From contig NZ_JASJOM010000013.1 in the NCBI RefSeq assembly GCF_030271255.1, positions 1-64,000 of the forward strand: a stretch of DNA of 64,000 bases. Reading direction: 5' to 3'. Numbering within the stretch: position 1 is the stretch's first letter; each line of letters begins with the position of its first letter. A program made the position numbers and the translations under genes. This DNA comes from Peribacillus folii (GTDB lineage Bacteria; Bacillota; Bacilli; Bacillales; DSM-1321). Below are positions 1 through 8,539 of this stretch, piece after piece. The notes below the pieces were generated by a model. That model did not search any database. It was given only the letters and a program-made list of their open reading frames with translations, and was not told the DNA's origin.

Positions 1-7
1 CTTTCAT

Positions 8-82
8 GCGGAAGTAGTTCAGTGGTAGAATACAACCTTGCCAAGGTTGGGGTCGCGGGTTCGAATCCCGTCTTCCGCTCCA
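8..82 (+). tRNA. tRNA-Gly (GCC)
   Basis: Cloverleaf with acceptor GCGGAAG/CTTCCGC, anticodon GCC, T-loop GGTTCGAATCC and an encoded CCA. It is the first complete gene of a cluster that is cut by the window start; upstream members lie outside. Confidence 0.97.
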
Positions 83-94
83 CTTTTCGTATGT

Positions 95-183
95 GCCGGG
101 GTGGCGGAACTGGCAGACGCACAGGACTTAAAATCCTGCGGTAGGTGACTACCGTACCGGTTCGATTCCGGTCCTCGGCACCA
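95..183 (+). tRNA. tRNA-Leu (TAA)
   Basis: Class II tRNA with long variable arm; acceptor GCCGGGG pairs with CCTCGGC, anticodon TAA, and the CCA is encoded. It lies 12 bp after tRNA-Gly. Confidence 0.97.
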
Positions 184-192
184 TCTCAATAT

Positions 193-269
193 GCGCCCGT
201 AGCTCAATTGGATAGAGCATCTGACTACGAATCAGAAGGTTGTAGGTTCGACTCCCGCCGGGCGCACCA
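193..269 (+). tRNA. tRNA-Arg (ACG)
   Basis: Acceptor GCGCCCG/CGGGCGC, anticodon ACG (A34 expected to become inosine), encoded CCA. Confidence 0.97.
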
Positions 270-277
270 TATTTTTG

Positions 278-354
278 CGGGAAGTAGCTCAGCTTGGTAG
301 AGCACTTGGTTTGGGACCAAGGGGTCGCAGGTTCGAATCCTGTCTTCCCGACCA
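278..354 (+). tRNA. tRNA-Pro (TGG)
   Basis: Acceptor CGGGAAG/CTTCCCG, anticodon TGG, encoded CCA. Confidence 0.97.
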
Positions 355-371
355 CGTGATTTTTAAAGAAT

Positions 372-447
372 GGGGCCTTAGCTCAGCTGGGAGAGCGCCT
401 GCCTTGCACGCAGGAGGTCAGCGGTTCGATCCCGCTAGGCTCCACCA
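372..447 (+). tRNA. tRNA-Ala (TGC)
   Basis: Acceptor GGGGCCT/AGGCTCC carries the G3-U70 wobble pair that defines alanine identity. Anticodon TGC, discriminator A, encoded CCA. It serves as the internal reference for the odd tRNA-Ser at 1425. Confidence 0.97.
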
Positions 448-475
448 TTTTTTAATCAGAATCTTATATTATATT

Positions 476-552
476 GGCGGTGTAGCTCAGCTGGCTAGAG
501 CGTACGGTTCATACCCGTGAGGTCGGGGGTTCGATCCCCTCCGCCGCTACCA
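476..552 (+). tRNA. tRNA-Met (CAT), elongator
   Basis: Acceptor GGCGGTG/CGCCGCT (last pair G-C and so on), anticodon CAT, encoded CCA. Assigned as elongator Met from its place in the trnB-like order and its resemblance to the Bacillus elongator tRNA. The other two CAT tRNAs look like Ile2 and initiator. Confidence 0.85.
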
Positions 553-562
553 ATAAATATAA

Positions 563-639
563 GGACCTTTAGCTCAGCTGGTTAGAGCAGACGGCTCATA
601 ACCGTCCGGTCGTAGGTTCGAGTCCTACAAGGTCCACCA
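563..639 (+). tRNA. tRNA-Ile2 (CAT, probably lysidine-modified)
   Basis: Acceptor GGACCTT/AAGGTCC, anticodon CAT, encoded CCA. The GG-CC-U pattern in the acceptor and the position after elongator Met in the trnB-like order match the minor isoleucine tRNA whose C34 is converted to lysidine by TilS. An elongator Met identity cannot be excluded by eye. Confidence 0.75.
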
Positions 640-661
640 TATATGTTTTTTCTAAAGCCAT

Positions 662-754
662 GGAGGTATACCCAAGTTCGGCTGAAGGGATCGGTCTTGA
701 AAACCGACAGGGGAGTCAAATCCCGCGGGGGTTCGAATCCCTCTACCTCCTCCA
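662..754 (+). tRNA. tRNA-Ser (TGA)
   Basis: Class II tRNA, acceptor GGAGGTA/TACCTCC, anticodon TGA, long variable arm, encoded CCA. Confidence 0.97.
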
Positions 755-826
755 TTTTCAAAAAAGCAGCAAGGCAAATCAACAATACATACAAAAACTT
801 GATGCTAATCGATTCATTTTTACCGT

Positions 827-900
<74 letters not shown>

Positions 901-906
901 TTATTA

Positions 907-982
907 GGTCCCGTGGTGTAGCGGTTAACATGCCTGCCTGTCACGCAGGAGATCGCGGGTTCGATTCCCGTCGGGACCGCCA
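907..982 (+). tRNA. tRNA-Asp (GTC)
   Basis: Acceptor GGTCCCG/CGGGACC, anticodon GTC, encoded CCA; starts 6 bp after the initiator tRNA. Confidence 0.97.
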
Positions 983-1008
983 TTTTTTGAAAAAATCATC
1001 TAATATGT

Positions 1009-1084
1009 GGCTCAGTAGCTCAGTCGGTAGAGCAAAGGACTGAAAATCCTTGTGTCGGCGGTTCGATTCCGTCCTGAGCCACCA
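1009..1084 (+). tRNA. tRNA-Phe (GAA)
   Basis: Acceptor GGCTCAG/CTGAGCC, anticodon GAA, encoded CCA. Confidence 0.97.
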
Positions 1085-1099
1085 TTTCTGGAATATTAC

Positions 1100-1176
1100 G
1101 GCGATTGTGGCGAAGTGGTTAACGCACCTGATTGTGGTTCAGGCATTCGTGGGTTCGATTCCCATCAGTCGCCCCA
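1100..1176 (+). tRNA. tRNA-His (GTG)
   Basis: Acceptor GCGATTG/CAGTCGC preceded by G at 1100, which pairs with discriminator C1173 (the histidine G-1/C73 pair). Anticodon GTG, encoded CCA. Confidence 0.96.
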
Positions 1177-1180
1177 TTTC

Positions 1181-1254
1181 GCGGGTGTAGTTTAGTGGTA
1201 AAACCTCAGCCTTCCAAGCTGATGATGAGGGTTCGATTCCCTTCACCCGCTCCA
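1181..1254 (+). tRNA. tRNA-Gly (TCC)
   Basis: Acceptor GCGGGTG/CACCCGC, anticodon TCC, encoded CCA. Confidence 0.97.
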
Positions 1255-1259
1255 AATAT

Positions 1260-1336
<77 letters not shown>

Positions 1337-1348
1337 TATTCATATTGT

Positions 1349-1423
1349 TCCGCAGTAGCTCAGTGGTAGAGCATTCGGCTGTTAACCGAACGGTCGTAGG
1401 TTCGAGTCCTACCTGCGGAGCCA
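1349..1423 (+). tRNA. tRNA-Asn (GTT)
   Basis: Acceptor TCCGCAG/CTGCGGA, anticodon GTT, discriminator G, encoded CCA. The next tRNA starts one base later. Confidence 0.97.
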
Positions 1424-1424
1424 T

Positions 1425-1515
1425 GGGGAAGTACTCAAGAGGCTGAAGAGGCGCCCCTGCTAAGGGTGTAGGTCGCGCGAGCGGCGCGAGGGTTCAAATC
1501 CCTCCTTCTCCGCCA
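1425..1515 (+). tRNA. tRNA-Ser (GCT) with G3-U70 in the acceptor stem
   Basis: Class II tRNA with long variable arm, anticodon GCT, discriminator G1512 and encoded CCA. The 5' acceptor strand is GGGGAAG (1425-1431) and the 3' strand CTTCTCC (1505-1511), so position 3-70 is a G-U wobble instead of a Watson-Crick pair. The same wobble is the main identity element of alanine tRNAs, seen here in the tRNA-Ala at 372. Confidence 0.95.
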
Positions 1516-1518
1516 GTT

Positions 1519-1590
1519 GGCCCGTTGGTCAAGCGGTTAAGACACCGCCCTTTCACGGCGGTAACACGGGTTCGAATCCCGTACGGGTCA
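1519..1590 (+). tRNA. tRNA-Glu (TTC)
   Basis: Acceptor GGCCCGT/ACGGGTC with a G2-U71 wobble, anticodon TTC. Discriminator A1590 is followed by TAA, so CCA is not encoded. It is the last tRNA of the cluster. Confidence 0.95.
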
Positions 1591-1594
1591 TAAC

Positions 1595-1632
1595 AAAAAA
1601 GGAAGCATACATCATGTATGCTTCTTTTTTTT
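1595..1632 (+). terminator. Intrinsic terminator of the tRNA operon
   Basis: Stem GAAGCATAC (1602-1610) and GTATGCTTC (1616-1624) around ATCAT, followed by eight T. Upstream A residues extend the stem and would provide a T-tract on the minus strand, so it probably also terminates yteA. Confidence 0.92.
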
Positions 1633-2381
1633 CATTTCTTTTCATTAAGGTAGCTATCTGCTTGCCTGTAGGGAATGTCACCAAGGTTGGAATCAATATT
1701 TTTATCTTCCAGTGTATCCTCATATTCCTTTTGCCTTTTGTTCGGTATATCCACTTTATTTTTACCTTCGATATCATTTGCGGCAAAGCCTTCATAATCT
1801 TCGGGAAATCCATTCGTTTCATCTTCGTTCCGATAAAGGTCATTATAGTCCCCATGGTCACCTGTATAATCGGATGGTGTTTCGGATGTACCGAATTTGG
1901 CGACTTCACCGAAGCTATCTTCTTTATCGACGATCTCCTGCCCATGACGGTTTTCGAAATCATCACCCTTGGATGGGATCAATATATCCTCCTCGACCGG
2001 CCGATCTTGTACATTGATTCGTTCAGGTGCATGCTCGACACAATAAAGCGTGCTTGGGATGGCTTCAAGGCGTTCAAAGGGGATTTCCCTCCGGCAGGTT
2101 TTGCAATGGCCATACGAGCCTTCTTCGATTGCATTCAAAGCATCTTCGATTTTGTTCATTTCCGCTTGGGCATGTTCATCCAGTGCTTGATTGCGTTCCA
2201 TTTCGAATAACTCGGTGCCAAGGTCGGCGGGATGATTATCATAGGAAGATAATTCCCCGACAGATTCCGTCTGGCTTTTATTCAGCAGCGTTCCTTCATC
2301 ATCTTGTATCCTGTTTTCAAGCTCCGTTTTTTCCTGAAGCAGTTCCTTATTTAATGTTTGTATTTGTTGTTTGGTTGGCAT
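1632..2381 (-). CDS. yteA: YteA-type TraR/DksA zinc-finger protein
   Basis: A 249-residue protein of the DksA/TraR zinc-finger superfamily in its Bacillus YteA/YocK branch. The N-terminal third is a charged helical hairpin (about 5-90). The finger region has C93, C96 and C114, but H117 where DksA has its fourth cysteine, giving a CxxC...CxxH pattern. The C-terminal 130 residues are acidic and low in complexity. B. subtilis yteA also sits beside the men genes, which supports the name. Members are usually linked to stress or sporulation, but no precise function is established. It starts at an ATG with an upstream AAGGAGTG and shares its 3' terminator with the tRNA operon. Confidence 0.85.
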   Translation of the reverse strand: MPTKQQIQTLNKELLQEKTELENRIQDDEGTLLNKSQTESVGELSSYDNHPADLGTELFEMERNQALDEHAQAEMNKIEDALNAIEEGSYGHCKTCRREIPFERLEAIPSTLYCVEHAPERINVQDRPVEEDILIPSKGDDFENRHGQEIVDKEDSFGEVAKFGTSETPSDYTGDHGDYNDLYRNEDETNGFPEDYEGFAANDIEGKNKVDIPNKRQKEYEDTLEDKNIDSNLGDIPYRQADSYLNEKK

Positions 2382-2471
2382 AGTTCCTACACTCCTTCTA
2401 AAATACTGGTAAGATGGTTGTATTATCTATTACCCGAATTGGCGTATAGGAAAACAAAATGAAACGGAAGA

Positions 2472-2505
2472 TAGAAAAAAGGACTGAGTCGGATGAACTC
2501 AGTCC
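2472..2505 (-). terminator. Intrinsic terminator downstream of menA
   Basis: Stem GGACTGAG (2481-2488) and CTCAGTCC (2498-2505). The A run at 2475-2480 gives a T-tract on the minus strand, directly after the menA stop at 2512. Confidence 0.9.
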
Positions 2506-2511
2506 TGTGGG

Positions 2512-3432
2512 TTAAATGAGATAGCTGATGAATAAACCGATTGCCATTAGCAGCCCAAAGAAGGTGTTGGTTTGAGCCGTAGCTTTCATTGCCGGCACCA
2601 TCGTGATCGGCTGCGTTTTACCCACGAAGCCTTTGACTGCCTTCATCGCTTTAGGGATGCTTAGGAAGGCAAGGAGTATCCATGCTGTTACGGTTCCGGT
2701 AACGACCAGGCCAACCAGCCATAAGTATGAAAAGGCGAACATGATGGCCATGAAGGTCAGGGCGTGTTTCCTTCCCATCACTACGGGCATCGTTTTACGG
2801 CCGTGTGCCTTATCTCCATCATGGTCACGGAGGTTATTGGATAAATTGATCAATCCGACTAAAACCCCGCTCGGTATGGCAATCAAAATGGCAGTCGAGG
2901 AAACATAGCCGGTTTGAATGAAAAAGGCGATCAAAATGATCAGAAAGCCCATGAACAGCCCTGAAAAAAGTTCCCCAAAAGGAGTATAAGAAATGGGCAG
3001 CGGACCTCCTGTATAAAGATAGCCGACAAGCATACAAACCAGTCCTACTGCAGCAAGCCACCAAGACGATGAGGCGCAAATGTAGATGCCAAGCAGCAAG
3101 GCGATGGCATACATGCCAAGTGCCAAGGTCATGATGAGCTTGGGGGTCATGCCATGGCGTACGATGCCGCCGCCGATGCCAACCGACTCCTCGGTATCCA
3201 AGCCCCTTTTGAAATCATAGTATTCATTGAATAAGTTCGTTGCAGCCTGGATCAGGATGCTGGCGATCATCATGGCAGCGAATAGCAGCCAATCGACGCC
3301 ATCTTCCAAAAGCGCAATCACCGTTCCAAGCAGGACAGGAACAAAAGCTGCGGTTAGTGTATGTGGACGAATTAACTCCCACCAAATCTTCCAAGTCCGT
3401 TTCATGGGAAGTCCGTCATATTCTGTTTGCAT
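2512..3432 (-). CDS. menA: 1,4-dihydroxy-2-naphthoate polyprenyltransferase
   Basis: Integral membrane UbiA-family prenyltransferase (306 residues) that joins 1,4-dihydroxy-2-naphthoate to a polyprenyl diphosphate, giving demethylmenaquinone. The first Asp-rich motif NEYYDFKRGLDTEE follows the second helix and the second (NNLRDHDGDKAHGRKT) lies mid-protein; both bind Mg-diphosphate. About eight hydrophobic helices follow one another. The reading frame is open further upstream, but the ATG at 3432 is chosen because GAGGAGAGAA precedes it at good spacing. It is divergent from the men operon that makes its naphthoate substrate, whereas in B. subtilis menA lies elsewhere on the chromosome. Confidence 0.95.
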   Translation of the reverse strand: MQTEYDGLPMKRTWKIWWELIRPHTLTAAFVPVLLGTVIALLEDGVDWLLFAAMMIASILIQAATNLFNEYYDFKRGLDTEESVGIGGGIVRHGMTPKLIMTLALGMYAIALLLGIYICASSSWWLAAVGLVCMLVGYLYTGGPLPISYTPFGELFSGLFMGFLIILIAFFIQTGYVSSTAILIAIPSGVLVGLINLSNNLRDHDGDKAHGRKTMPVVMGRKHALTFMAIMFAFSYLWLVGLVVTGTVTAWILLAFLSIPKAMKAVKGFVGKTQPITMVPAMKATAQTNTFFGLLMAIGLFISYLI

Positions 3433-3469
3433 TATTTCTCTCCTCAAAATCAGTATTGGTACTCTCGAA

Positions 3470-3498
3470 ATTATATCAAATATTAAAATGTTGCACAA
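3470..3498 (-). promoter_or_regulatory. Sigma-A promoter of menA
   Basis: On the minus strand TTGTGC (3498-3493), a 17-bp spacer and a perfect TATAAT (3475-3470), about 30 bp before the menA start. Confidence 0.8.
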
Positions 3499-3580
3499 AA
3501 GTTACCCTATTAAATGTAGGAAAAGTGGTGACGGATGTCAATAGAATGAGGCGGTGCTTCACTTCCAAATTCAAGGATGA

Positions 3581-3683
3581 TTCGCTTCATTTGCTAAGAT
3601 TCATATAATAAGGAAAAAAGCGGGCAAGTCTCGTCTGGAAAAGGGGCGTTTTATTGACATCAGGTTGACGGGAGGTGTATCTT
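3581..3683 (+). promoter_or_regulatory. Candidate promoters of the men operon
   Basis: Two candidates. One is TTCGCT (3581-3586), 17 bp, TATAAT (3604-3609), with a poor -35 but a perfect -10. The other is TTGACA (3654-3659), 18 bp, TATCTT (3678-3683), with a perfect -35 and a weaker -10. Both precede menF; which is used cannot be told from sequence. Confidence 0.55.
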
Positions 3684-3729
3684 TAAATAGGTTAAAAAGC
3701 TTTTAAAATGTACATTTGGGGGGATTTTT

Positions 3730-5139
3730 TTGGCTATCTCGAAAGAAACTGAACAGTTTCAGGGGCTGGCTTCAGCTATACAAAAGGCGAAGGACTTGAA
3801 TGATCAAGTTCTATTCAGTCATATTAAGAAAATTCCATGCACCAACCCCCTTTCATTTTATCAAGCTGGAAGAGAACGGTATGCGGGTGAACGCTTTTTT
3901 TGGGAGGATCCTGCAAAGGAAATAACCATCACCGGTTTAGGCAATGTTAAGAAACTCAAAGCGGCAGCGAATGCCGAACGTTATAGAGAAGTCGAAAAAA
4001 GCTGGATCGAACTGCAGGGAAATGCTGTAAAAACGGGAGTGGCGAATATAGAAGCGACAGGTCCTCTCCTGTTTGGGGGCTTTTCTTTTGATTATGAATC
4101 CAACAGTACGCTCCTTTGGAATCAATTCGGGGACAACCTGTTTTATATACCTGCCTTCATGCTCTCAATAGTGGGGAAACAAGCTTACTTAACGACAAAC
4201 TTACTTTGTTCGCCCGATGATTCAGAAAAACTCTTCAGAGACATGATAAATGAACGGGAAGCTTTCCTTTTCGAAAGCTTGGATGAACCGCTATGCGGGA
4301 CTAACTCTCTTGTTAAGCAGAGGGAGATAGAGCCGGAGCAATGGAAGCGTACGGTAACGGAGGCGGTAGAGGAAATCAAGGCGACGGAACTCGATAAGAT
4401 TGTATTGGCCAGGGAACTGAGGCTTACATTCGATCACTCCATCGATTCGGCGAAGGTGCTTGAGCAATTGATTGCTGAGCAGCCATTAAGCTATATTTTC
4501 GGTATGGAAGCGGGCGGTGACTGCTTTGTCGGCGCCACCCCAGAACGCTTGATTAAGAAGCAAGGAAATGATGTCTTTTCCACTTGTCTCGCAGGTTCGA
4601 TCGGGCGGGGAAAAGATGAGCAGGAAGATGTGAGCCTTGGCAATGAATTGCTCCATGACGAAAAGAATTTGCAAGAGCACCAATACGTCGTGTCGATGAT
4701 TTCCAATGCCTTTGATGCTGTTTGTGAAAAGGTCATCGTTCCGGGCGGACCGGAGCTCATGAAAAACCGTCATATCCAGCATTTGTATACACCGGTACGC
4801 GGTGTCGCAAAGGAAGGCGTCACGATTTTACAATTCGTTGAGAACCTCCATCCCACACCTGCCATGGGCGGTCTGCCTAAAGAAAAGGCCGTTAGCCGGA
4901 TCCGGGAAATGGAAGGGCTTGAACGCGGCTTCTATGCAGGGCCGCTGGGCTGGATGGATACGTACGGAAACGGGGAATACGCTGTAGGAATACGCTCGGC
5001 CCTGATACAGGACAATGAGGCATCGCTGTTTGCGGGCTGCGGTGTAGTGGAGGATTCAGCTGCCGTGGCAGAGTTCAGGGAAACGGGGATTAAATTCAAT
5101 CCGATGTTAAGTGCTTTAGGAGGAAATCTTAATGAATGA
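3730..5139 (+). CDS. menF: Isochorismate synthase
   Basis: Chorismate-utilising (MST family) enzyme of 469 residues that converts chorismate to isochorismate, the first committed step of menaquinone synthesis. The C-terminal two thirds carry the family signatures: KIVLAREL, FVGATPERL, the LHPTPAMGGLPKEKA block and GFYAGPLGW near the active site. The N-terminal part is the usual variable region. The start is TTG at 3730, placed 6-7 bases after a run of G residues (3717-3723) that forms the ribosome-binding site. Its last eight bases overlap menD, so the two are probably translationally coupled. Confidence 0.96.
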   Translation: MAISKETEQFQGLASAIQKAKDLNDQVLFSHIKKIPCTNPLSFYQAGRERYAGERFFWEDPAKEITITGLGNVKKLKAAANAERYREVEKSWIELQGNAVKTGVANIEATGPLLFGGFSFDYESNSTLLWNQFGDNLFYIPAFMLSIVGKQAYLTTNLLCSPDDSEKLFRDMINEREAFLFESLDEPLCGTNSLVKQREIEPEQWKRTVTEAVEEIKATELDKIVLARELRLTFDHSIDSAKVLEQLIAEQPLSYIFGMEAGGDCFVGATPERLIKKQGNDVFSTCLAGSIGRGKDEQEDVSLGNELLHDEKNLQEHQYVVSMISNAFDAVCEKVIVPGGPELMKNRHIQHLYTPVRGVAKEGVTILQFVENLHPTPAMGGLPKEKAVSRIREMEGLERGFYAGPLGWMDTYGNGEYAVGIRSALIQDNEASLFAGCGVVEDSAAVAEFRETGIKFNPMLSALGGNLNE

Positions 5140-6883
5140 CCGAGATGCATTGACAGCATATGCTGCTTCATTTGTCGATGAGCTGGCAGAAAACGGGGTG
5201 AAGCATGTGGTGGTGAGCCCAGGTTCACGATCCACGCCGCTCGCTTTATTGCTGGTGGAACATCCTGATATCGAAATTCATATTAATGTGGATGAGCGTT
5301 CGGCCGCTTTTTTTGCCCTTGGTATGGCCAAGGTCTTAAAAAAGCCTGTCGGACTTCTTTGTACGTCCGGTACTGCGGCAGCTAATTTTTACCCCGCCGT
5401 CATCGAGGCTTTCTATTCAAGGGTGCCGCTTATTGTGCTCACCGCTGATCGTCCGCATGAGCTGCGTGATGTAGGTGCCCCGCAGGCCATCGACCAGATC
5501 CATCTATATGGGAAGCAAGTGAAATGGTTTGTCGAAATGGCCCTTCCGGAAAGCACCGATGAGATGATCCGGTATGCAAGAACGGTTGGTGCAAGGGCGG
5601 TCGCTGCAGCAGCAGCAGAACCCGCCGGGCCCGTGCACTTGAATTTCCCGCTTCGCGAGCCGTTAATACCGAATCTGGAGCAAGCGAAGGATTTCAGGCA
5701 AAAGCAACTGGCTCCTTCCGTATTGATCGAGAGTGGAATGCGCTCGCTTTCTGCCTCCCAAATCGAGTCTGTCGCTGCCACTTTGTCACAGGCGAAGCAA
5801 GGGCTGATTGTATGCGGCGAATTACCGGACCCTGAAATGAAGGAGGCCATTGTTGCTTTAGCGGAAACGCTTGCTTTTCCGATATTGGCTGATCCTCTTT
5901 CCCAGCTTAGAAGCGGAAGCCACGATAAAGGTGTCATAATGGATACGTACGATACCTTTTTGCGTGATGAAGCGGCAAAAGCAGTCTTCAATCCGGATGT
6001 GATTGTACGATTCGGTGCCATGCCTGTGTCAAAGCCGTTATTGCAATTCATGAAAAAACAACAACAGGCCATCACCCTCGTCGTTGACGGCGGTGCAGGC
6101 TGGCGCGAACCAGCAGGCTTGGCGACGAACATGATTTACTGTGAGGAGAGTGACTTCTGTCAGCGGGTCGGGCAAAGAATTACCCGTGCAGCAGGAGATG
6201 AATGGCTGCGCTTATGGCAAACCGTCAACGGAGCCGCGAAAAATGCATTGGCTTCCGTCCTCGATGAAGCGGAGTTAAGCGAAGGTAAGCTGTTCGCCCT
6301 GCTTGCCGATATGCTGCCGCATGGATCCACCCTGTTTGTCGGAAATAGTATGCCGATCAGGGACTTGGATACCTTCTTCATGAATAATGAAAAAAGAATC
6401 AGGACGATGGCCAATCGGGGCGCAAATGGCATTGATGGTGTCGTGTCCACCGCGCTGGGAGTAAGCACGGTGGCGGAAAATACCGTGCTTGCGATTGGTG
6501 ATCTAAGCTTTTTCCATGATATGAATGGCTTGCTTGCAGCCAAGCTGCAAAAACAGAACATCACGATTTTATTGATCAATAATGATGGGGGCGGCATTTT
6601 CTCTTTCTTGCCGCAAGCTAATGAGCGGGAACATTTCGAAACGCTTTTCGGGACGCCGCATGGCCTTGATTTTTCCCATACAGCCAAGCTTTACGGCGGC
6701 AGGTACAACAAAGTGCAAACGTGGGATGATCTGAAGAGGGCATTTACCGAGTCTTTTGAGACTCAGGGCTTGAAGATCATCGAGGTACCGACAGAAAGGG
6801 AATCCAATTTGCAGAAGCATCGAAATTTGTGGAGTCATGTTTCCCAGGAAATAAAATTGGTGATAGACAGGGAAATATCATGA
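5132..6883 (+). CDS. menD: SEPHCHC synthase (2-oxoglutarate decarboxylase/isochorismate addition)
   Basis: Thiamine-diphosphate enzyme of 583 residues that decarboxylates 2-oxoglutarate and adds the succinyl-semialdehyde unit to isochorismate, giving SEPHCHC. The N-terminal Pyr domain has VVSPGSRSTPLALL and the conserved glutamate region VDERSAAFFALGMAK. The C-terminal PP domain contains GNSMPIRDLD, NRGANGIDG and a GDLSFFHDMNG...NNDGGGIFSFL stretch that binds ThDP and Mg. Length and order of domains match the family. The start lies within menF (8-bp overlap), with AGGAGG just upstream, and the end overlaps menH by ATGA. Confidence 0.97.
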   Translation: MNDRDALTAYAASFVDELAENGVKHVVVSPGSRSTPLALLLVEHPDIEIHINVDERSAAFFALGMAKVLKKPVGLLCTSGTAAANFYPAVIEAFYSRVPLIVLTADRPHELRDVGAPQAIDQIHLYGKQVKWFVEMALPESTDEMIRYARTVGARAVAAAAAEPAGPVHLNFPLREPLIPNLEQAKDFRQKQLAPSVLIESGMRSLSASQIESVAATLSQAKQGLIVCGELPDPEMKEAIVALAETLAFPILADPLSQLRSGSHDKGVIMDTYDTFLRDEAAKAVFNPDVIVRFGAMPVSKPLLQFMKKQQQAITLVVDGGAGWREPAGLATNMIYCEESDFCQRVGQRITRAAGDEWLRLWQTVNGAAKNALASVLDEAELSEGKLFALLADMLPHGSTLFVGNSMPIRDLDTFFMNNEKRIRTMANRGANGIDGVVSTALGVSTVAENTVLAIGDLSFFHDMNGLLAAKLQKQNITILLINNDGGGIFSFLPQANEREHFETLFGTPHGLDFSHTAKLYGGRYNKVQTWDDLKRAFTESFETQGLKIIEVPTERESNLQKHRNLWSHVSQEIKLVIDREIS

Positions 6884-7686
6884 ATATTGTCAGCGGTGAT
6901 GCCGTTTATGCTGTAGAAATAACGGGAAATGGGGAACCATTGGTATTATTGCATGGATTTACGGGGAATCGCGATACGTGGAAATTCCTCATCCCAATCC
7001 TGAAGGACCACACGCTGATCATGGTCGACATTATCGGACATGGCATGTCTGCAGCGCCTGCCGACCCAGGACGATATGAGATGGACCGCGTTGCTGAAGA
7101 TATCAAGCATATCCTGGACGAGCTGCATTTCCCGAAAGCTCATATCCTCGGATACTCGATGGGAGGCAGGCTTGCGCTTGCATTTGCCTGCTTGTATCCT
7201 GAATATGTCGAAACCTTGATATTAGAGAGTTCATCACCCGGTCTCGCGACGGCGGAGGAGCGGGAAACGCGCAAGCGAAATGATCGGAAGCTGGCCGAAC
7301 GGATCCTTGAATTCGGCCTGGAGGCATTCGTGGATCATTGGGAAGACATCCCGCTTTTTGAAAGCCAGCAACGCTTGCCAGCCAAAACCAAGTCTGCCAT
7401 CCGGAAGCAGCGGCTGGCTAATGACCCTGCCGGTCTTTCCAATAGCCTCCTTGGCATGGGGACAGGCAGCCAAGCTTCCTATTGGGGAGATTTGCAAGCA
7501 CTTGATTTTCCAGTCCTGCTCCTAACCGGGGAATTCGATCCGAAGTTTTGTGGCATTGCGAACTTGATGGATAAGAAACTTGGGCATGCAGAATGGAAAA
7601 TAATAAATGGGGCCGGTCATGCGATTCATGTGGAAGATGGAGAAAAGTTTGGTAAAATAATAAGTGAGTTCTTAAAGCGAAATTAA
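6880..7686 (+). CDS. menH: SHCHC synthase (alpha/beta hydrolase)
   Basis: Alpha/beta-hydrolase fold protein of 268 residues that eliminates pyruvate from SEPHCHC to give SHCHC. The HGFTGN oxyanion-side motif, the nucleophile elbow GYSMGG with S93 and the late GAGHAIHVE histidine form the expected catalytic set. The frame is open for 17 more codons, but the ATG at 6880 overlaps the menD stop as ATGA and has CAGGGAAAT upstream, so it is the likely start. It corresponds to B. subtilis ytxM/menH and sits between menD and menB as in that species. Confidence 0.94.
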   Translation: MNIVSGDAVYAVEITGNGEPLVLLHGFTGNRDTWKFLIPILKDHTLIMVDIIGHGMSAAPADPGRYEMDRVAEDIKHILDELHFPKAHILGYSMGGRLALAFACLYPEYVETLILESSSPGLATAEERETRKRNDRKLAERILEFGLEAFVDHWEDIPLFESQQRLPAKTKSAIRKQRLANDPAGLSNSLLGMGTGSQASYWGDLQALDFPVLLLTGEFDPKFCGIANLMDKKLGHAEWKIINGAGHAIHVEDGEKFGKIISEFLKRN

Positions 7687-7699
7687 AGGAGGAATTTAA

Positions 7700-8518
7700 A
7701 TGACGATTCAATGGGAAACTATACGTGAGTATGACGAAATCTTATACGAAAAATATAATGGGATTGCGAAAGTATCGATCAACCGGCCGCATGTACATAA
7801 TGCATTCACGCCAAAAACGACGGCGGAAATGATCGATGCATTCGCAAGGGCACGTGATGATTCAAGCATCGGTGTCATCATTTTAACGGGAGTGGGCGGC
7901 AAAGCCTTCTGTTCGGGCGGAGACCAAAAAGTGCGCGGTAATGGCGGATATGTTGGCGACGATAACATTCCACGTCTAAACGTGCTTGATTTGCAGCGCT
8001 TGATCCGCGTGATTCCAAAACCGGTCGTGGCGATGGTGGCAGGTTATGCAATCGGCGGAGGCAATGTCTTGAATGTGGTCTGTGACTTGACGATTGCCGC
8101 TGACAATGCCGTCTTTGGACAAACAGGACCGAATGTGGGCAGCTTCGATGCTGGCTATGGCTCTGGCTACCTGGCGCGTATCGTTGGTCATAAAAAGGCT
8201 CGTGAAATCTGGTACCTGTGCCGTCAATACAATGCCCAGGAAGCATTGGATATGGGATTGGTGAATACGGTCGTGCCATTGGATCAATTGGAGGCGGAAA
8301 CGGTTAAATGGTGTGAAGAAATGCTTGAGAAGAGCCCGACGGCACTTCGCTTCCTGAAAGCCGCAATGAATGCCGACACCGATGGCCTTGCAGGTCTTCA
8401 ACAATTGGCTGGTGACGCTACATTACTATACTATACAACTGATGAAGCAAAAGAAGGCCGCGATGCATTCAAGGAAAAACGCAATCCGGACTTTGGACAA
8501 TTCCCGCGTTTCCCTTAA
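7700..8518 (+). CDS. menB: 1,4-dihydroxy-2-naphthoyl-CoA synthase
   Basis: Crotonase-superfamily enzyme of 272 residues that closes the second ring of o-succinylbenzoyl-CoA by an intramolecular Claisen condensation. Motifs include [14 protein letters not shown], the oxyanion-hole segment [21 protein letters not shown] and the aspartate region [15 protein letters not shown] typical of MenB. The length equals that of known MenB proteins. A strong AAAGGAGG lies 7 bases before the ATG, only 13 bases after menH. A hairpin with a short T run follows the gene before menE. Confidence 0.97.
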   Translation: MTIQWETIREYDEILYEKYNGIAKVSINRPHVHNAFTPKTTAEMIDAFARARDDSSIGVIILTGVGGKAFCSGGDQKVRGNGGYVGDDNIPRLNVLDLQRLIRVIPKPVVAMVAGYAIGGGNVLNVVCDLTIAADNAVFGQTGPNVGSFDAGYGSGYLARIVGHKKAREIWYLCRQYNAQEALDMGLVNTVVPLDQLEAETVKWCEEMLEKSPTALRFLKAAMNADTDGLAGLQQLAGDATLLYYTTDEAKEGRDAFKEKRNPDFGQFPRFP

Positions 8519-8539
8519 TGGACATGCACGAAAAAGACC

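Noticed and set aside
563..639. Second elongator tRNA-Met
   Set aside because: Order in the cluster and acceptor pattern favour the lysidine-type tRNA-Ile2, although sequence reading alone does not settle it.
1614..2210. A 198-codon plus-strand frame opposite yteA
   Set aside because: It is antisense to a well-supported family protein, hydrophobic by complementarity, and has no start signal beyond the terminator T run.
5413..6132. A 239-codon minus-strand frame inside menD
   Set aside because: Antisense shadow of a conserved enzyme; serine/alanine-rich composition comes from the complementary codons.
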